From Bifidobacterium catulorum (GTDB lineage Bacteria > Actinomycetota > Actinomycetes > Actinomycetales > Bifidobacteriaceae), in the NCBI RefSeq assembly GCF_003129925.1, contig NZ_QFFN01000022.1, forward strand, positions 1 through 38,220: 38,220 bases of DNA, read 5' to 3'. The notes under the pieces were generated by a model. It was not told the origin of the DNA. It made no database searches and saw nothing but the letters and a program-made list of their open reading frames with translations. This document shows positions 18,125 through 27,332 of this stretch, piece after piece (the first letter of the stretch is position 1; each line of letters begins with the position of its first letter). A program made the translations under genes and the position numbers.

Positions 18125-20959
18125 ATGACCCAGGAACATCCTCTCGTCTCCGTCATCATCACCGATTTCAATTACGGTGAATATATTGCGGAGAGCATTG
18201 AAAGCGTGCTGAACCAGACATACTCCAATATCAAGTTGATTATCATCAACGATGGATCCACGGATGACAGTGATGAAGTCATCAAAACCTATTGTGAGAA
18301 ACATCCTGACATCACTTATGTGAAACAGGAGAATGCCGGCATCGTTGCCACCCGCAATCGTGGTTTGGAATTGGCACAGGGGGAGTATCTGTGCTTCCTT
18401 GATGCGGATGATGTTTGGAATGACGATTATCTCGCAACCTTGGTTGCGCAGGCGGAGCGGGATCACCTTGATGTGGTGTACACCGATTTGCACGCTTTCG
18501 GGAATGATGATGTCATATTTGGCATGCCGGAATTCAGTTTGAAATTCCTGATTGGCCGTAATTTCGTTCATATGGGGTCTTTGATTCGGCGTTCGGCGAT
18601 TGGCAAGCACCGTTTTGACAAGCATCTGGACAAGCTGGGACGAGAGGATTGGGATTTTTTCCTTGGACTGGCCTTGGACGGCGTGAAATTCGCCAAAAAC
18701 AGCGACACCTATCTTTCCTATCGGAAGCATGAAGGATCCCGTGACGTGTCGTACAGTGCAGGAGGACTCACAGCACAAAACAAGGCGAATGCATTCCGTT
18801 TTTTGAAGACCTACACGTATATCATCGAGAAATATCGTCGCATGTATCCCGGAACGGTTGACTATACGGATGATAGCGAGATTGTCGAAACGTTGACTTC
18901 TCACCAAGTTCTGCAGGATGCTCTTGACAAAGCCAACGGAGATAATGCCAAGCTGCATGAGGAAATCCATGACCTCAAAGAGGACAACGAGGTCAAGGAT
19001 GGCATGGTCAACCGTCTACTGGAGGATGCCGCCGATTTGAATGAGCGGCTTGCTCAGACCAGTCGCGAGGTCATCGACTTGCGGAATTCCAAATCCTTCC
19101 GTGTGGGACGAATGATCGCCGCACCACTGACCATCGCGCGGACAGTCAAGCAGCATGGCGTAAGAGCCACCCTCACCAAGGTGAGAAACGTCGTGCGTCG
19201 GCAGAAGAACACGGCCCCTGTCTTTCCTCAGAATGCCGCGCTTGAGGCTCAGAAATACGTCGGGTATGCCGCTGATCATTATCCGGACGCTAACGCCGTC
19301 GCCGCAATGAGGAAAACGGTCTTTGCCAACCAGCCGCTGATTTCGGTCATCATGCCTGCATACAACACGCAGGGACGCTACCTGCGCGAGGCAATCGACA
19401 GCGTGATTGGACAGGCCTACGCCAACTGGGAGCTTGTAATCGTCGATGACGCATCGCCGCAGCCGCAGGTGCAAGCCATTGCCAAGGAGTATGTGGCCAA
19501 GGACTCCCGAATCAAGTTCATGCGCATGGTGCAGAACGGCGGCATCGCCAAGGCTACCAATGCCGGCATCGAGGCAGCGGGCGGCGAGTTCATCGCGCTG
19601 TTCGACCATGACGATCTGCTATGGCCCAATGCGTTGCATGAAGTGGTGCAGACCATCAATGCCGTGCCGAACGCAAACTTCATCTATACGGATGAAGACA
19701 AGGTGAACGAGCACTCGGAACAGCATTTCGAGCCGTTCTTCAAACCGGACTGGAACAGCGAGCTGCTGCGCAGCGTCAACTACATCACGCATTTCACGGT
19801 GATTCGTGCCTCGGTGTTGCGGGAAGCCGGTCTGGAAGATCCGGAATACAACGGTGCCCAGGATTGGGAACTGTTCCTGCGCGTGACACGTTCGGTGCAT
19901 CCGACGACCATCTGCCACATCGCCAAGGTGCTCTACAGCTGGCGCGCCTATTCGGCCTCCACGGCCCAAAGCATGGGGGCGAAACCGTATGCACTCCGAG
20001 CGCAGAAGAAGGCCGTGGAAATCGATCTCGTGCAGCGTGGAATCAGCAATGCCGTGGTCAATCAGAATGCCAACGGCTGGCTGAACGTACGATATCCGTT
20101 GCAGGGCAATCCGCTGATCTCCATCGTGATTCCCAGCAAGAACCAGTTCGCTGTGGTCAAGCGCTGCATCGAATCCATCTACGCAAGGTCGACATATCAG
20201 AACTTCGAGATCATCCTGGTGGACACCGGTTCCGACGATCCCCAGGTTCTCGACTGGTATAAGAAAGTCAGCGCCAAGCACAGCAACTTCCATCAGCTGT
20301 CTTTTGTGGAAGAGCGCTTCAGCTACTCTCGTTCCTGCAACTTCGGCGCTTCCAAGGCCAAGGGCGAGCTGCTTATCCAGCTGAATAACGATACCGAAGT
20401 CATTTCTTCCGATTGGATGCAGACGCTCGGAGGCCTTGCCCAGCGTCCGGAGATCGGAGCTGTCGGACCTTTGCTGCTGTATCCCGGCAATGCCGTCATC
20501 CAACATGCCGGCATCGGCGTGGGAGTCGGCAGCAAAAACGGTGCCGCAGCCAACCTGTTCAACCATGTGGAGAAGAACTCAAACCAGCTCAATGTCACCC
20601 AACAGGTGATGCTGTGGCTGATTCGCGACGTCACCGCCGTGACCGGTGCCTGCATGGTCATCGAAAAAAAGAAGTTCGAGGAAGTCGGTGGATTTGCCGA
20701 CGAATTCCGTGTGACGTTCAACGATGTCGACCTGTGCTTGAAACTGTGGTCGAAGGGCTACCGCAACGTATACATGCCCACCGTCGAGCTCACACATCAC
20801 GAGTCCATCAGTGTGGGCACGCCGGATCGAAGCAACCGCGATGTCATTGAGCTTCTGCATGCCGACGCCTTATTCAAGCATCGTTGGGCGCAGTTCGTGG
20901 CGGCCGATCCGAACTACAACTGTAACCTCAGTCGAGAAAAGAGTGATTTCACGTTATGA
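18125..20959 (+). CDS. multidomain protein with three GT2 glycosyltransferase domains
   Basis: From the ATG at 18125 this is a 944-residue cytoplasmic protein. Domain 1 (about 5-220) has VSVIITDFNYGEYI, INDGSTDD and DADD at 93-96. A charged, heptad-like segment (about 270-325) and LRNSKSFRVGRM form the linker. Domain 2 (about 405-610) has ISVIMPAYNTQGRYL, VDDAS and DHDD at 494-497. Domain 3 (about 660-925) has ISIVIPSKNQF, VDTGSDD and QLNND ending at 756, with ACMVIEKKKFEEVGG and FNDVDLCLKL typical of rhamnosyl/galactosyl GT2 enzymes. The arrangement suggests processive or sequential addition of different residues, perhaps rhamnose. The frame is open back to a TTG at 18092, and an AAAGGAG at 18069-18075 lies too far from any in-frame start. 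It overlaps rgpF by four bases (ATGA). Confidence 0.88.
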   Translation: MTQEHPLVSVIITDFNYGEYIAESIESVLNQTYSNIKLIIINDGSTDDSDEVIKTYCEKHPDITYVKQENAGIVATRNRGLELAQGEYLCFLDADDVWNDDYLATLVAQAERDHLDVVYTDLHAFGNDDVIFGMPEFSLKFLIGRNFVHMGSLIRRSAIGKHRFDKHLDKLGREDWDFFLGLALDGVKFAKNSDTYLSYRKHEGSRDVSYSAGGLTAQNKANAFRFLKTYTYIIEKYRRMYPGTVDYTDDSEIVETLTSHQVLQDALDKANGDNAKLHEEIHDLKEDNEVKDGMVNRLLEDAADLNERLAQTSREVIDLRNSKSFRVGRMIAAPLTIARTVKQHGVRATLTKVRNVVRRQKNTAPVFPQNAALEAQKYVGYAADHYPDANAVAAMRKTVFANQPLISVIMPAYNTQGRYLREAIDSVIGQAYANWELVIVDDASPQPQVQAIAKEYVAKDSRIKFMRMVQNGGIAKATNAGIEAAGGEFIALFDHDDLLWPNALHEVVQTINAVPNANFIYTDEDKVNEHSEQHFEPFFKPDWNSELLRSVNYITHFTVIRASVLREAGLEDPEYNGAQDWELFLRVTRSVHPTTICHIAKVLYSWRAYSASTAQSMGAKPYALRAQKKAVEIDLVQRGISNAVVNQNANGWLNVRYPLQGNPLISIVIPSKNQFAVVKRCIESIYARSTYQNFEIILVDTGSDDPQVLDWYKKVSAKHSNFHQLSFVEERFSYSRSCNFGASKAKGELLIQLNNDTEVISSDWMQTLGGLAQRPEIGAVGPLLLYPGNAVIQHAGIGVGVGSKNGAAANLFNHVEKNSNQLNVTQQVMLWLIRDVTAVTGACMVIEKKKFEEVGGFADEFRVTFNDVDLCLKLWSKGYRNVYMPTVELTHHESISVGTPDRSNRDVIELLHADALFKHRWAQFVAADPNYNCNLSREKSDFTL

Positions 20960-22923
20960 GCGACCAGAATTCCGTATCCGATACGAAAAAAAGACTGGGT
21001 ATCTTCTGCTTCTACGATCATGCCGGTCATGCTGATGGGTATATCGAAGTATTGCTCAAAGCTCTTCGTCCGTATCTGAACGATCTTGTCATCGTCGCCA
21101 ATGGCAAGCTGGATGGTGAATCAAGAGCGATGTTTGGTCAATTCACCGATCAGATCACCGTTCGTGAGAATAAGGGACTTGATGCGGCAGCCTATCAGCA
21201 GGCCATGCTTGCTTTGGGATGGGACAAGCTGGAGTCGTACGACGAAGTCATCTGCTTCAACGACACCGTCATGGGACCACTTTATCCGTTCTCCGAACTG
21301 TTCGACGCTATGGAAGCGAAGAACGTCGACTTTTGGGGAATCACCGCACACCCGAAGGCGAAGTTCGGCGAAGAAAGCATTCCCGCCCATATTCAGGCAT
21401 ACTGGCATGTATATGGCAAGCGTCTGGTCTCCTCTGGTGCATTCCAGCAGTACTGGGAATCCATGCCGGTCATGACCGATTACGCGGAGGTGACCCGAAA
21501 GCATGAAATGCGGTTCACCCCGTATTTCGAGCAACTCGGCTTCACTTGGGTCACATATATCGACGCTGAGAAATATGCCGGTCTTTCACCGTATCCGCTG
21601 CTGTTCATGCCCAAGCAAATCATCGAAAATGATCGATGCCCTATTTTCAAGCGTCGATCGTTCTTCGTGGATTATGGTGCCTACTTCGACAAAACCGCAG
21701 GCCAGCCCGGCAGCGAGCTTTATGACTACATCCGCGAGCACACGGATTACGACGTCAATCTGATTTGGGACACACTGCTACGATCCTTCAACCTTGACGA
21801 CATACGCCAGGCTATGCACCTGGACTATGTGCTGCCTACCAAGGCCTTGAACCCTCGCGAGGGTGAAGCCCCTTCGTCCGCGTTCATCCAGCACGTTTAT
21901 TTCATGGACCTGCTCGACGATACCTTCCATTATTTGAATTCTCTGCCGGAATCCACCGATCTGTACATCACCAGTACCAAAGACAAGATTCCACAGATTC
22001 GTGCCTACGCGGATTCTCACGGTTTCACCCACCCGATTGAATTCCTTCCTGTAAAGAATCGCGGACGTGACGTTTCCGCCCTGTTCGTCGCCGCAAGCGG
22101 TGTGGTGCTGAGCGGCAAATACGAAGTCATCGGCTTTGCCCATGACAAGAAGTCATCGCAGGTCGGCGAAAGCGGCCACGATGGCACCGAATCCCAGGGC
22201 TTCGCATACAAGCTGATGGAGAACACACTCGGCAGCAAGGACTATGTCCAAAACGTGCTGACCCTGTTCGTGCAGAATCCGCGGCTTGGCCTGGCTGCTC
22301 CCACGCCGCCGTGGCACGCCATCTACTTCGCGCACACCATTCCCAATGATTGGGGTCCCAATTTCGACGGTACGCAGAAACTCATGCACGACATGCTCGG
22401 CCTCGATGTGCCGATGACTGAAGCGAAGCGCACAATGTCGGCCATCGGATCCTGCTATTGGTTCCGGGTCGAGGCATTGAAGCCGCTGTTCGAATACGGC
22501 TGGGATTATGAGGATTTCCTTCCCGAAGGCAAGATGGGGGTGGACGGATCGATCTCCCATGCCATAGAACGGGCGACCGGGTATGTGGCGCAGTCGCAGG
22601 GGTATTATGCTGCGTGGATCCTCACCGACAAGTATGCGGCGATCGAACTGGATTCGCTGTTGCATGCGTCTAAGATTTTCATGGGGACGCTGGGGCCGTA
22701 TCGTTGGGGCGACAGCCTCATCGAAAACAGCCGGTCCTCCGACGCGAAACTGACCGCGTTGCGCGTGTTCCATGAGCGTTCTCTGCGCAACAGAATCCAT
22801 AATCGTCTACGTGGCATCGCCCACAAGGTGATTCTTCCGCTGCCAAAGCCGTTGCGGGATGCCGCCTATAATCTGGCCTGGGGGCCGGTGGCCATACTCC
22901 GCAAGCTACGTTCCCATAAGTAA
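20956..22923 (+). CDS. rgpF: RgpF-like rhamnan synthesis protein
   Basis: This 655-residue protein belongs to the rhamnan synthesis F family (RgpF), which takes part in building or decorating rhamnose polysaccharides in streptococci and related bacteria. Near the start LGIFCFYDHAGHADGYI and LKALRPYLNDLVIVANG are family-typical. GLDAAAYQQAM and FNDTVMGPLYPF follow, and a second Rossmann-like half has YITSTKDKIPQIR, KNRGRDVSALF and a C-terminal region with DWGPNFDG and SCYWFRVEAL. Its ATG overlaps the stop of the triple GT2 gene (ATGA at 20956-20959), implying translational coupling and joint action. The ABC export genes follow 75 bp later. Exact enzymatic role is not settled for the family. 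Confidence 0.88.
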   Translation: MSDQNSVSDTKKRLGIFCFYDHAGHADGYIEVLLKALRPYLNDLVIVANGKLDGESRAMFGQFTDQITVRENKGLDAAAYQQAMLALGWDKLESYDEVICFNDTVMGPLYPFSELFDAMEAKNVDFWGITAHPKAKFGEESIPAHIQAYWHVYGKRLVSSGAFQQYWESMPVMTDYAEVTRKHEMRFTPYFEQLGFTWVTYIDAEKYAGLSPYPLLFMPKQIIENDRCPIFKRRSFFVDYGAYFDKTAGQPGSELYDYIREHTDYDVNLIWDTLLRSFNLDDIRQAMHLDYVLPTKALNPREGEAPSSAFIQHVYFMDLLDDTFHYLNSLPESTDLYITSTKDKIPQIRAYADSHGFTHPIEFLPVKNRGRDVSALFVAASGVVLSGKYEVIGFAHDKKSSQVGESGHDGTESQGFAYKLMENTLGSKDYVQNVLTLFVQNPRLGLAAPTPPWHAIYFAHTIPNDWGPNFDGTQKLMHDMLGLDVPMTEAKRTMSAIGSCYWFRVEALKPLFEYGWDYEDFLPEGKMGVDGSISHAIERATGYVAQSQGYYAAWILTDKYAAIELDSLLHASKIFMGTLGPYRWGDSLIENSRSSDAKLTALRVFHERSLRNRIHNRLRGIAHKVILPLPKPLRDAAYNLAWGPVAILRKLRSHK

Positions 22924-22998
22924 TTCTATTGGAATTCCGGCATCCACGGCTGGTATATCGGGCTGCGGGTAGAATCACTGTCTGGAAATGAGGTGCTT

Positions 22999-23841
22999 GT
23001 GAAACTAATCAAGAGAATGCAGGAGCGATACCATACATCGTTGGTGATCCTCCGGGAATTGGTGAAGACCGACTTCCAGCTTCGCTATCAGGGTTCGTTC
23101 CTGGGCATTGCATGGTCGGTTCTTAAGCCGCTGATGCTGTTCGTTGTCATGTACGTAGTGTTCGTACGGTTCCTGAAGTTCACCGACGGCACGCCCACGT
23201 TCCCACTTGTGTTGCTGCTGGGCATCAGCTTGTGGAACTTCTATTCTGAAGCCACCACCATGGGACTGGTGTCTATTGTGAACCGAGGCGATGTGCTGCG
23301 CAAGGTACATTTCCCCAACTACATCATTGTGGTGGCGGCAACGGTGGGATCGCTTATCAGCCTTGCCATCAACATGGGCGTGGTCATCGTGTTCTGCATA
23401 TTCAGCGGATTGGTGCATTTCACCTGGCGTGTTCTGTTGCTGCCGTTCAATTTCATCGAGTTCTATGCTCTGGCGCTTGGCTCGGCCTTGTTGCTTTCCG
23501 CTTTGAACGTGTACTTCCGCGATATTCAACACATCTGGGAGGTGTTGCTGCAGATCTTCTTCTATGCGACGCCTATCATCTACCCGCTTAGCATGATTAT
23601 TCAGCGTCTCGGACCGGTTGATGGTGCCATCGTCACCAAGATGCTGTTGCTGAGTCCGCCTGCCCAGATAATTCAGGATATTCGGCATAACCTCATCGCT
23701 CCGGATACGACACAGACCGTATGGACCGACATTAATCATCTGTGGATACAGTTGATTCCGATAGCGATCACCGTGATGTTGCTCGTATTGGGTATCCACC
23801 TGTTCCGCAAGTACAGCCAGAAGTTCGCGGAGGTGCTGTAA
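22999..23841 (+). CDS. ABC-2 type polysaccharide export permease (Wzm/TagG/RgpC-like)
   Basis: From the GTG at 22999 this 280-residue inner-membrane protein has six hydrophobic helices. The cytoplasmic N-terminus carries LVKTDFQLRYQGSFLGIAWSV, the amphipathic and first-helix signature of polysaccharide ABC-2 permeases. LNVYFRDIQHIWEVLLQIFFYATPIIYP near residues 170-198 is equally typical. TGAGG at 22989-22993 is placed five bases before 22999; an in-frame GTG at 22993 overlaps it and is unlikely. With the ATPase gene starting on the next base after its stop, it forms the exporter that moves a lipid-linked polymer outward. Confidence 0.92.
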   Translation: MKLIKRMQERYHTSLVILRELVKTDFQLRYQGSFLGIAWSVLKPLMLFVVMYVVFVRFLKFTDGTPTFPLVLLLGISLWNFYSEATTMGLVSIVNRGDVLRKVHFPNYIIVVAATVGSLISLAINMGVVIVFCIFSGLVHFTWRVLLLPFNFIEFYALALGSALLLSALNVYFRDIQHIWEVLLQIFFYATPIIYPLSMIIQRLGPVDGAIVTKMLLLSPPAQIIQDIRHNLIAPDTTQTVWTDINHLWIQLIPIAITVMLLVLGIHLFRKYSQKFAEVL

Positions 23842-25143
23842 ATGAACACCACAATGGAAAAGAACACCGTTGTGAAGACCACTGCTGATGAATTGGTAAC
23901 GGAAAACGACGACAAAAAGGTCGTGCTGAAGGTCGATCATGTGGCCAAATTCTTTAAACTCCCGACCGAGCAGGCATCCGGCCTGAAGCAGGCCCTCATC
24001 AATTGGACCAAGGGAATCAAGGGATTCAAGATTCAGCATGTGCTGCGTGATATCTCCTTCGAGGTTCATGAAGGCGATTTCTTCGGCATTGTCGGACGAA
24101 ACGGCAGCGGCAAATCCACGCTGCTGAAGTTAATCTCTCAGATCTATATGCCTGACGGCGGAACCATCACGGTGAACGGCAAACTCGTGCCGTTCATCGA
24201 ACTCGGCGTAGGCTTCAATCCGGAGCTTACCGGCAGGGAGAACGTCTACCTCAATGGAGCTCTCCTTGGCTTCTCCCACACCGAAATCGACGACATGTAC
24301 GACGATATCGTCGAATTCGCCGAGCTTGGTGAATTCATGGACCAGAAGCTGAAGAACTATTCATCCGGCATGCAGGTGCGTTTGGCGTTCTCCGTGGCGA
24401 TCAAGGCACAGGGCGACATCCTCGTACTCGACGAAGTGCTCGCCGTCGGCGACGAATCCTTCCAGCGTAAGTGCGACAACTACTTCGCACAGATCAAGAA
24501 GGATCCGAAGAAGACCGTCATCCTTGTGACCCACAGCATGGACGCGGTCAAGAAGTACTGTAACAAGGCGATTCTCATCAAGGACGGAGAAATCGTCGAA
24601 AGCGGCAACAAGGACGACGTCGCCGATCGCTACACGCTGGAGAATCTTCGTGCTTCTGCGGAACAGCATAGTGTCGCATCACCGGATTCTGAGTATCCGC
24701 TAGGCTTGAGCAAGCGCGTACCGGTGCTGAAGCAGATTCCGGTCTCATCCTTGGTATTGAAGAGTTCGGATTCATTTGTATTCGACGTTGAATATGAGTT
24801 CAATGAAAGCACGCCGTATTATTTAGCGGCAGCGGTTTTCGACTTGAAGAGAGGCGGTATTTCATTTGATTCCGGAGAAGATACTTTTCGTTTTACTGAA
24901 CCGGGACATCACATGGTGCGGTTCTCTTTGCCCCTCCATTTGTTCAACAATGGAGAGTACAAGGTTCTTGTAACGTTACGAGTGGATAAAGATAAGCCTA
25001 CGCCGCAGGAGCGAACTGAGCGTCTTGCGTTTACTAATGATGCGAATTGCAGCACTTTTGCTATCCGTGATACTGACAATGGTGACTATGCACTGATTAA
25101 TGACCGATCGTTGCAGTTCTCTATCATCAATAGTGAATCGTAA
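23842..25143 (+). CDS. ABC transporter ATPase with C-terminal Wzt-like domain
   Basis: This 433-residue protein powers the polysaccharide exporter. The ATPase domain (about 28-265) has Walker A GRNGSGKST at 85-93, the signature YSSGMQVRLAFS starting at 173, Walker B ILVLDE at 193-198 and the switch His231. FIELGVGFNPELTGREN is characteristic of teichoic-acid and O-antigen exporters. A beta-rich C-terminal domain (about 285-433) resembles the Wzt carbohydrate-binding domain that recognises a terminal modification of the finished chain. This would give the exporter a specificity check. Its ATG follows the permease TAA directly. The C-terminal part is noticeably more AT-rich than the ATPase part, suggesting domain exchange. 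Confidence 0.92.
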   Translation: MNTTMEKNTVVKTTADELVTENDDKKVVLKVDHVAKFFKLPTEQASGLKQALINWTKGIKGFKIQHVLRDISFEVHEGDFFGIVGRNGSGKSTLLKLISQIYMPDGGTITVNGKLVPFIELGVGFNPELTGRENVYLNGALLGFSHTEIDDMYDDIVEFAELGEFMDQKLKNYSSGMQVRLAFSVAIKAQGDILVLDEVLAVGDESFQRKCDNYFAQIKKDPKKTVILVTHSMDAVKKYCNKAILIKDGEIVESGNKDDVADRYTLENLRASAEQHSVASPDSEYPLGLSKRVPVLKQIPVSSLVLKSSDSFVFDVEYEFNESTPYYLAAAVFDLKRGGISFDSGEDTFRFTEPGHHMVRFSLPLHLFNNGEYKVLVTLRVDKDKPTPQERTERLAFTNDANCSTFAIRDTDNGDYALINDRSLQFSIINSES

Positions 25144-25229
25144 TAGCAGATACTCATGTTTTGATGTAGGTTTGGGACATTTTGTGCTTGCTTATGTCGA
25201 ATTCTATGCAGCGGCTACACTATGAGATG

Positions 25230-25300
25230 GATGCGGCATTTGGTTCTCACGGTTTCCTCGACACAATCCTGAACGGATGCCGCATCTCTTTCTCCTTTTT
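25230..25300 (+). terminator. terminator of the export operon
   Basis: GATGCGGCAT (25230-25239) is complementary to ATGCCGCATC (25277-25286), followed by TCTTTCTCCTTTTTATC. The loop is long (37 bases). It lies 86 bp after the ATPase stop and before the next gene. Confidence 0.65.
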
Positions 25301-25391
25301 ATCGCCTTTTCTTGTCGCAAATTGTCAGGAGGTGGGGGGTATCATTCCCGACGGGAATGATTTAGTGAGGCGAAAGGGTGCAGGTATAACG

Positions 25392-26804
25392 ATGTTGAAA
25401 CGTGCTATTCCCCGAATGATGACAGGCATTGCGGCAATGCTGCTCGTTGTCCCCATGGTCTTGGTGGGGGATATGCCGGCGTGGGCAGATGAAACGTCGA
25501 AGGATTCCACTACGGCCGTTGAATCCACGCCCGGTACTCCTTCCGATAATGATGAGGAATCGTCAACGCCGGATACGAATAACGATGCTGATTCCAGTGA
25601 GGGTTCGGACGCCTCAGACGGCGAATCCGCGGATTCTGTGACTTCGGATGAAGCCGCAGGCGGCACGCAATCGGAATCCACGAACAACGATGAGACTCAA
25701 TCATCCGATGGAACGCCAGTAGCCCCCCGAGCGGCAAAGGCAAAGACCTCTTGGTCGGATATCACCGGATTCAACAACGCATATACGAAATACGCCAGCG
25801 GATTGTCGGGCCGTCTCTCCTCTGTGTGCCGCGCTGCCGGTTGCAAAGTCGCTGGGCTGAAGGACAATGGCACCATTTCCATTAACTCCGGATATCAGGG
25901 AACATATTCGGCGGATGCTTCAGGCGGTATCATCACCACGGCTTCTGACACGACGCCACAGACCGCTACAACATACAAGTTCACGGTTCGTCCTAACTAC
26001 ACAGGCAAGTTTTCCATTCGTAACACCAGTCCTGTCGGCGGTACGAGGCCTTCTTTCATCATCGCTGCACGTGGACAATTCGGGAAAAATGGTTCTCCGT
26101 CAGATTACGTATATGCCGGATACATTGGGGACCAAAAAAACGGTGTAAAGGTTGCTTCGGCAGGTAATTTCTCTTCGTGGTTGAACAGCTCATCCCGCGG
26201 TGACTATTTCTTGGGTAACAAGTCGGCGATGTTGTGTGCGACAGGTCGTTGCCAAGGCGGTGCCAACACCGAAGGCAACTGGGTATATTTCAACAACGGT
26301 ACGAAATCTGCCATCACCGTTTCCGTTGTCTTGACGGCCCAAGGACGGACCGCATCGGGTAGCGCTGCCAAGTTGAACGTGGCTTATATGGAATTTAACA
26401 ATGCGGATGCAGTGCCGGTATATCGTGTATATAACCCGAAGATTCATCAGCATCATTACACTGTCAGTAGAAATGAAGTCAACAAGTGCCTTCGTCAGGG
26501 CTGGCGTAGTGAAGGTGTCGCATTCAAGGCATTTAAAACAGGCAATCATGTCTACCGGTTATACAACACGAAATATCGAGCTCATTTCTTTACGCTTAGT
26601 AATAGCGAATACGTATCGTTGCAAAAGCACGGATGGCGCGGCGAGGGTATTGCGTTCTACACTCGCGCCAACGGTCTGCGAGACGTGTATCGCATGTATA
26701 ACACTTATTCAAAAGAACATTTGTACACTTCATACGGCGAGTACAAGTCTTTGATTCATTCGCGCGATTGGAGGCAAGAGAAAATCGTATGGAATGCGAT
26801 GTGA
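25392..26804 (+). CDS. secreted protein with acidic linker and three C-terminal DUF5648 repeats
   Basis: The ATG at 25392 starts a 470-residue protein with a signal peptide (basic MLKRAIPR, hydrophobic core, cleavage probably after PAWA at about 32). The frame is open upstream to 25182, but that part reads as the operon terminator and leader. Residues about 35-115 are rich in Ser, Thr, Asp and Glu, a flexible surface linker. A domain of about 190 residues that I do not recognise follows. The C-terminus has three repeats of the form VYRVYN / HHYT / GWRSEG (about 340-470), the DUF5648 module common in secreted proteins of intestinal Gram-positive bacteria. It heads a set with a small membrane protein and an NlpC/P60 hydrolase, so a cell-wall role is likely. 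Confidence 0.8.
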   Translation: MLKRAIPRMMTGIAAMLLVVPMVLVGDMPAWADETSKDSTTAVESTPGTPSDNDEESSTPDTNNDADSSEGSDASDGESADSVTSDEAAGGTQSESTNNDETQSSDGTPVAPRAAKAKTSWSDITGFNNAYTKYASGLSGRLSSVCRAAGCKVAGLKDNGTISINSGYQGTYSADASGGIITTASDTTPQTATTYKFTVRPNYTGKFSIRNTSPVGGTRPSFIIAARGQFGKNGSPSDYVYAGYIGDQKNGVKVASAGNFSSWLNSSSRGDYFLGNKSAMLCATGRCQGGANTEGNWVYFNNGTKSAITVSVVLTAQGRTASGSAAKLNVAYMEFNNADAVPVYRVYNPKIHQHHYTVSRNEVNKCLRQGWRSEGVAFKAFKTGNHVYRLYNTKYRAHFFTLSNSEYVSLQKHGWRGEGIAFYTRANGLRDVYRMYNTYSKEHLYTSYGEYKSLIHSRDWRQEKIVWNAM

Positions 26805-26839
26805 TATGTCAATCGATTCTGTATTGGTGAGGGACGCAC

Positions 26840-27304
26840 ATGAGTACTAAGCGCGAAGGACTGGCATCAGTCTCTTGGAAACGCATGTTGATTTTTGCTG
26901 TGATCATTGTAGCGGTCGTCATCGCGATTCTTGCCGTATGGAAGGGTGCCTCCTATGTGCAGGAAAAACGTGCGGAGGCTGCTGCACCGGCGTTGGTTTC
27001 TAAAGTCAATACCGATTGCAATCCGAACGTGCAATTCAGTGAAACATCGATTAACAAGGAGATCATGGTCACGGAGGACGGCGGCAAATCCATGACGTTG
27101 CTCTCTGGCAAGGACTCCTCGAAGAAAACACTGGACTGTATGCTGACCAAGTACGGAATGCCCGAAGACCTGAAGCACCGAATTCTTGATGCCAAGATGG
27201 ACGACGGTCTGAAAACCGAACGATGGAACGGCATGGACGTCACTTGGATCTATAACGAAAATTCCGGTCTGCAAGTCACTCTTGAGACCTTGAACGATAA
27301 GTAG
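26840..27304 (+). CDS. small single-pass membrane protein of unknown function
   Basis: This 154-residue protein has a short basic N-terminus, one hydrophobic helix at about 15-38, and a polar domain outside the membrane that carries two cysteines (C60 and C100 approximately) able to form a disulfide. I recognise no family. GGTGAGGG lies six bases before the ATG. It starts 35 bp after the DUF5648 gene and ends 28 bp before the NlpC/P60 gene, all forward, so the three are probably one transcription unit. It could be an accessory or inhibitor of its secreted neighbours; that is a guess from context. Confidence 0.75.
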   Translation: MSTKREGLASVSWKRMLIFAVIIVAVVIAILAVWKGASYVQEKRAEAAAPALVSKVNTDCNPNVQFSETSINKEIMVTEDGGKSMTLLSGKDSSKKTLDCMLTKYGMPEDLKHRILDAKMDDGLKTERWNGMDVTWIYNENSGLQVTLETLNDK

Positions 27305-27332
27305 CAATTTGGATATTTGATAAGGAATTCAT

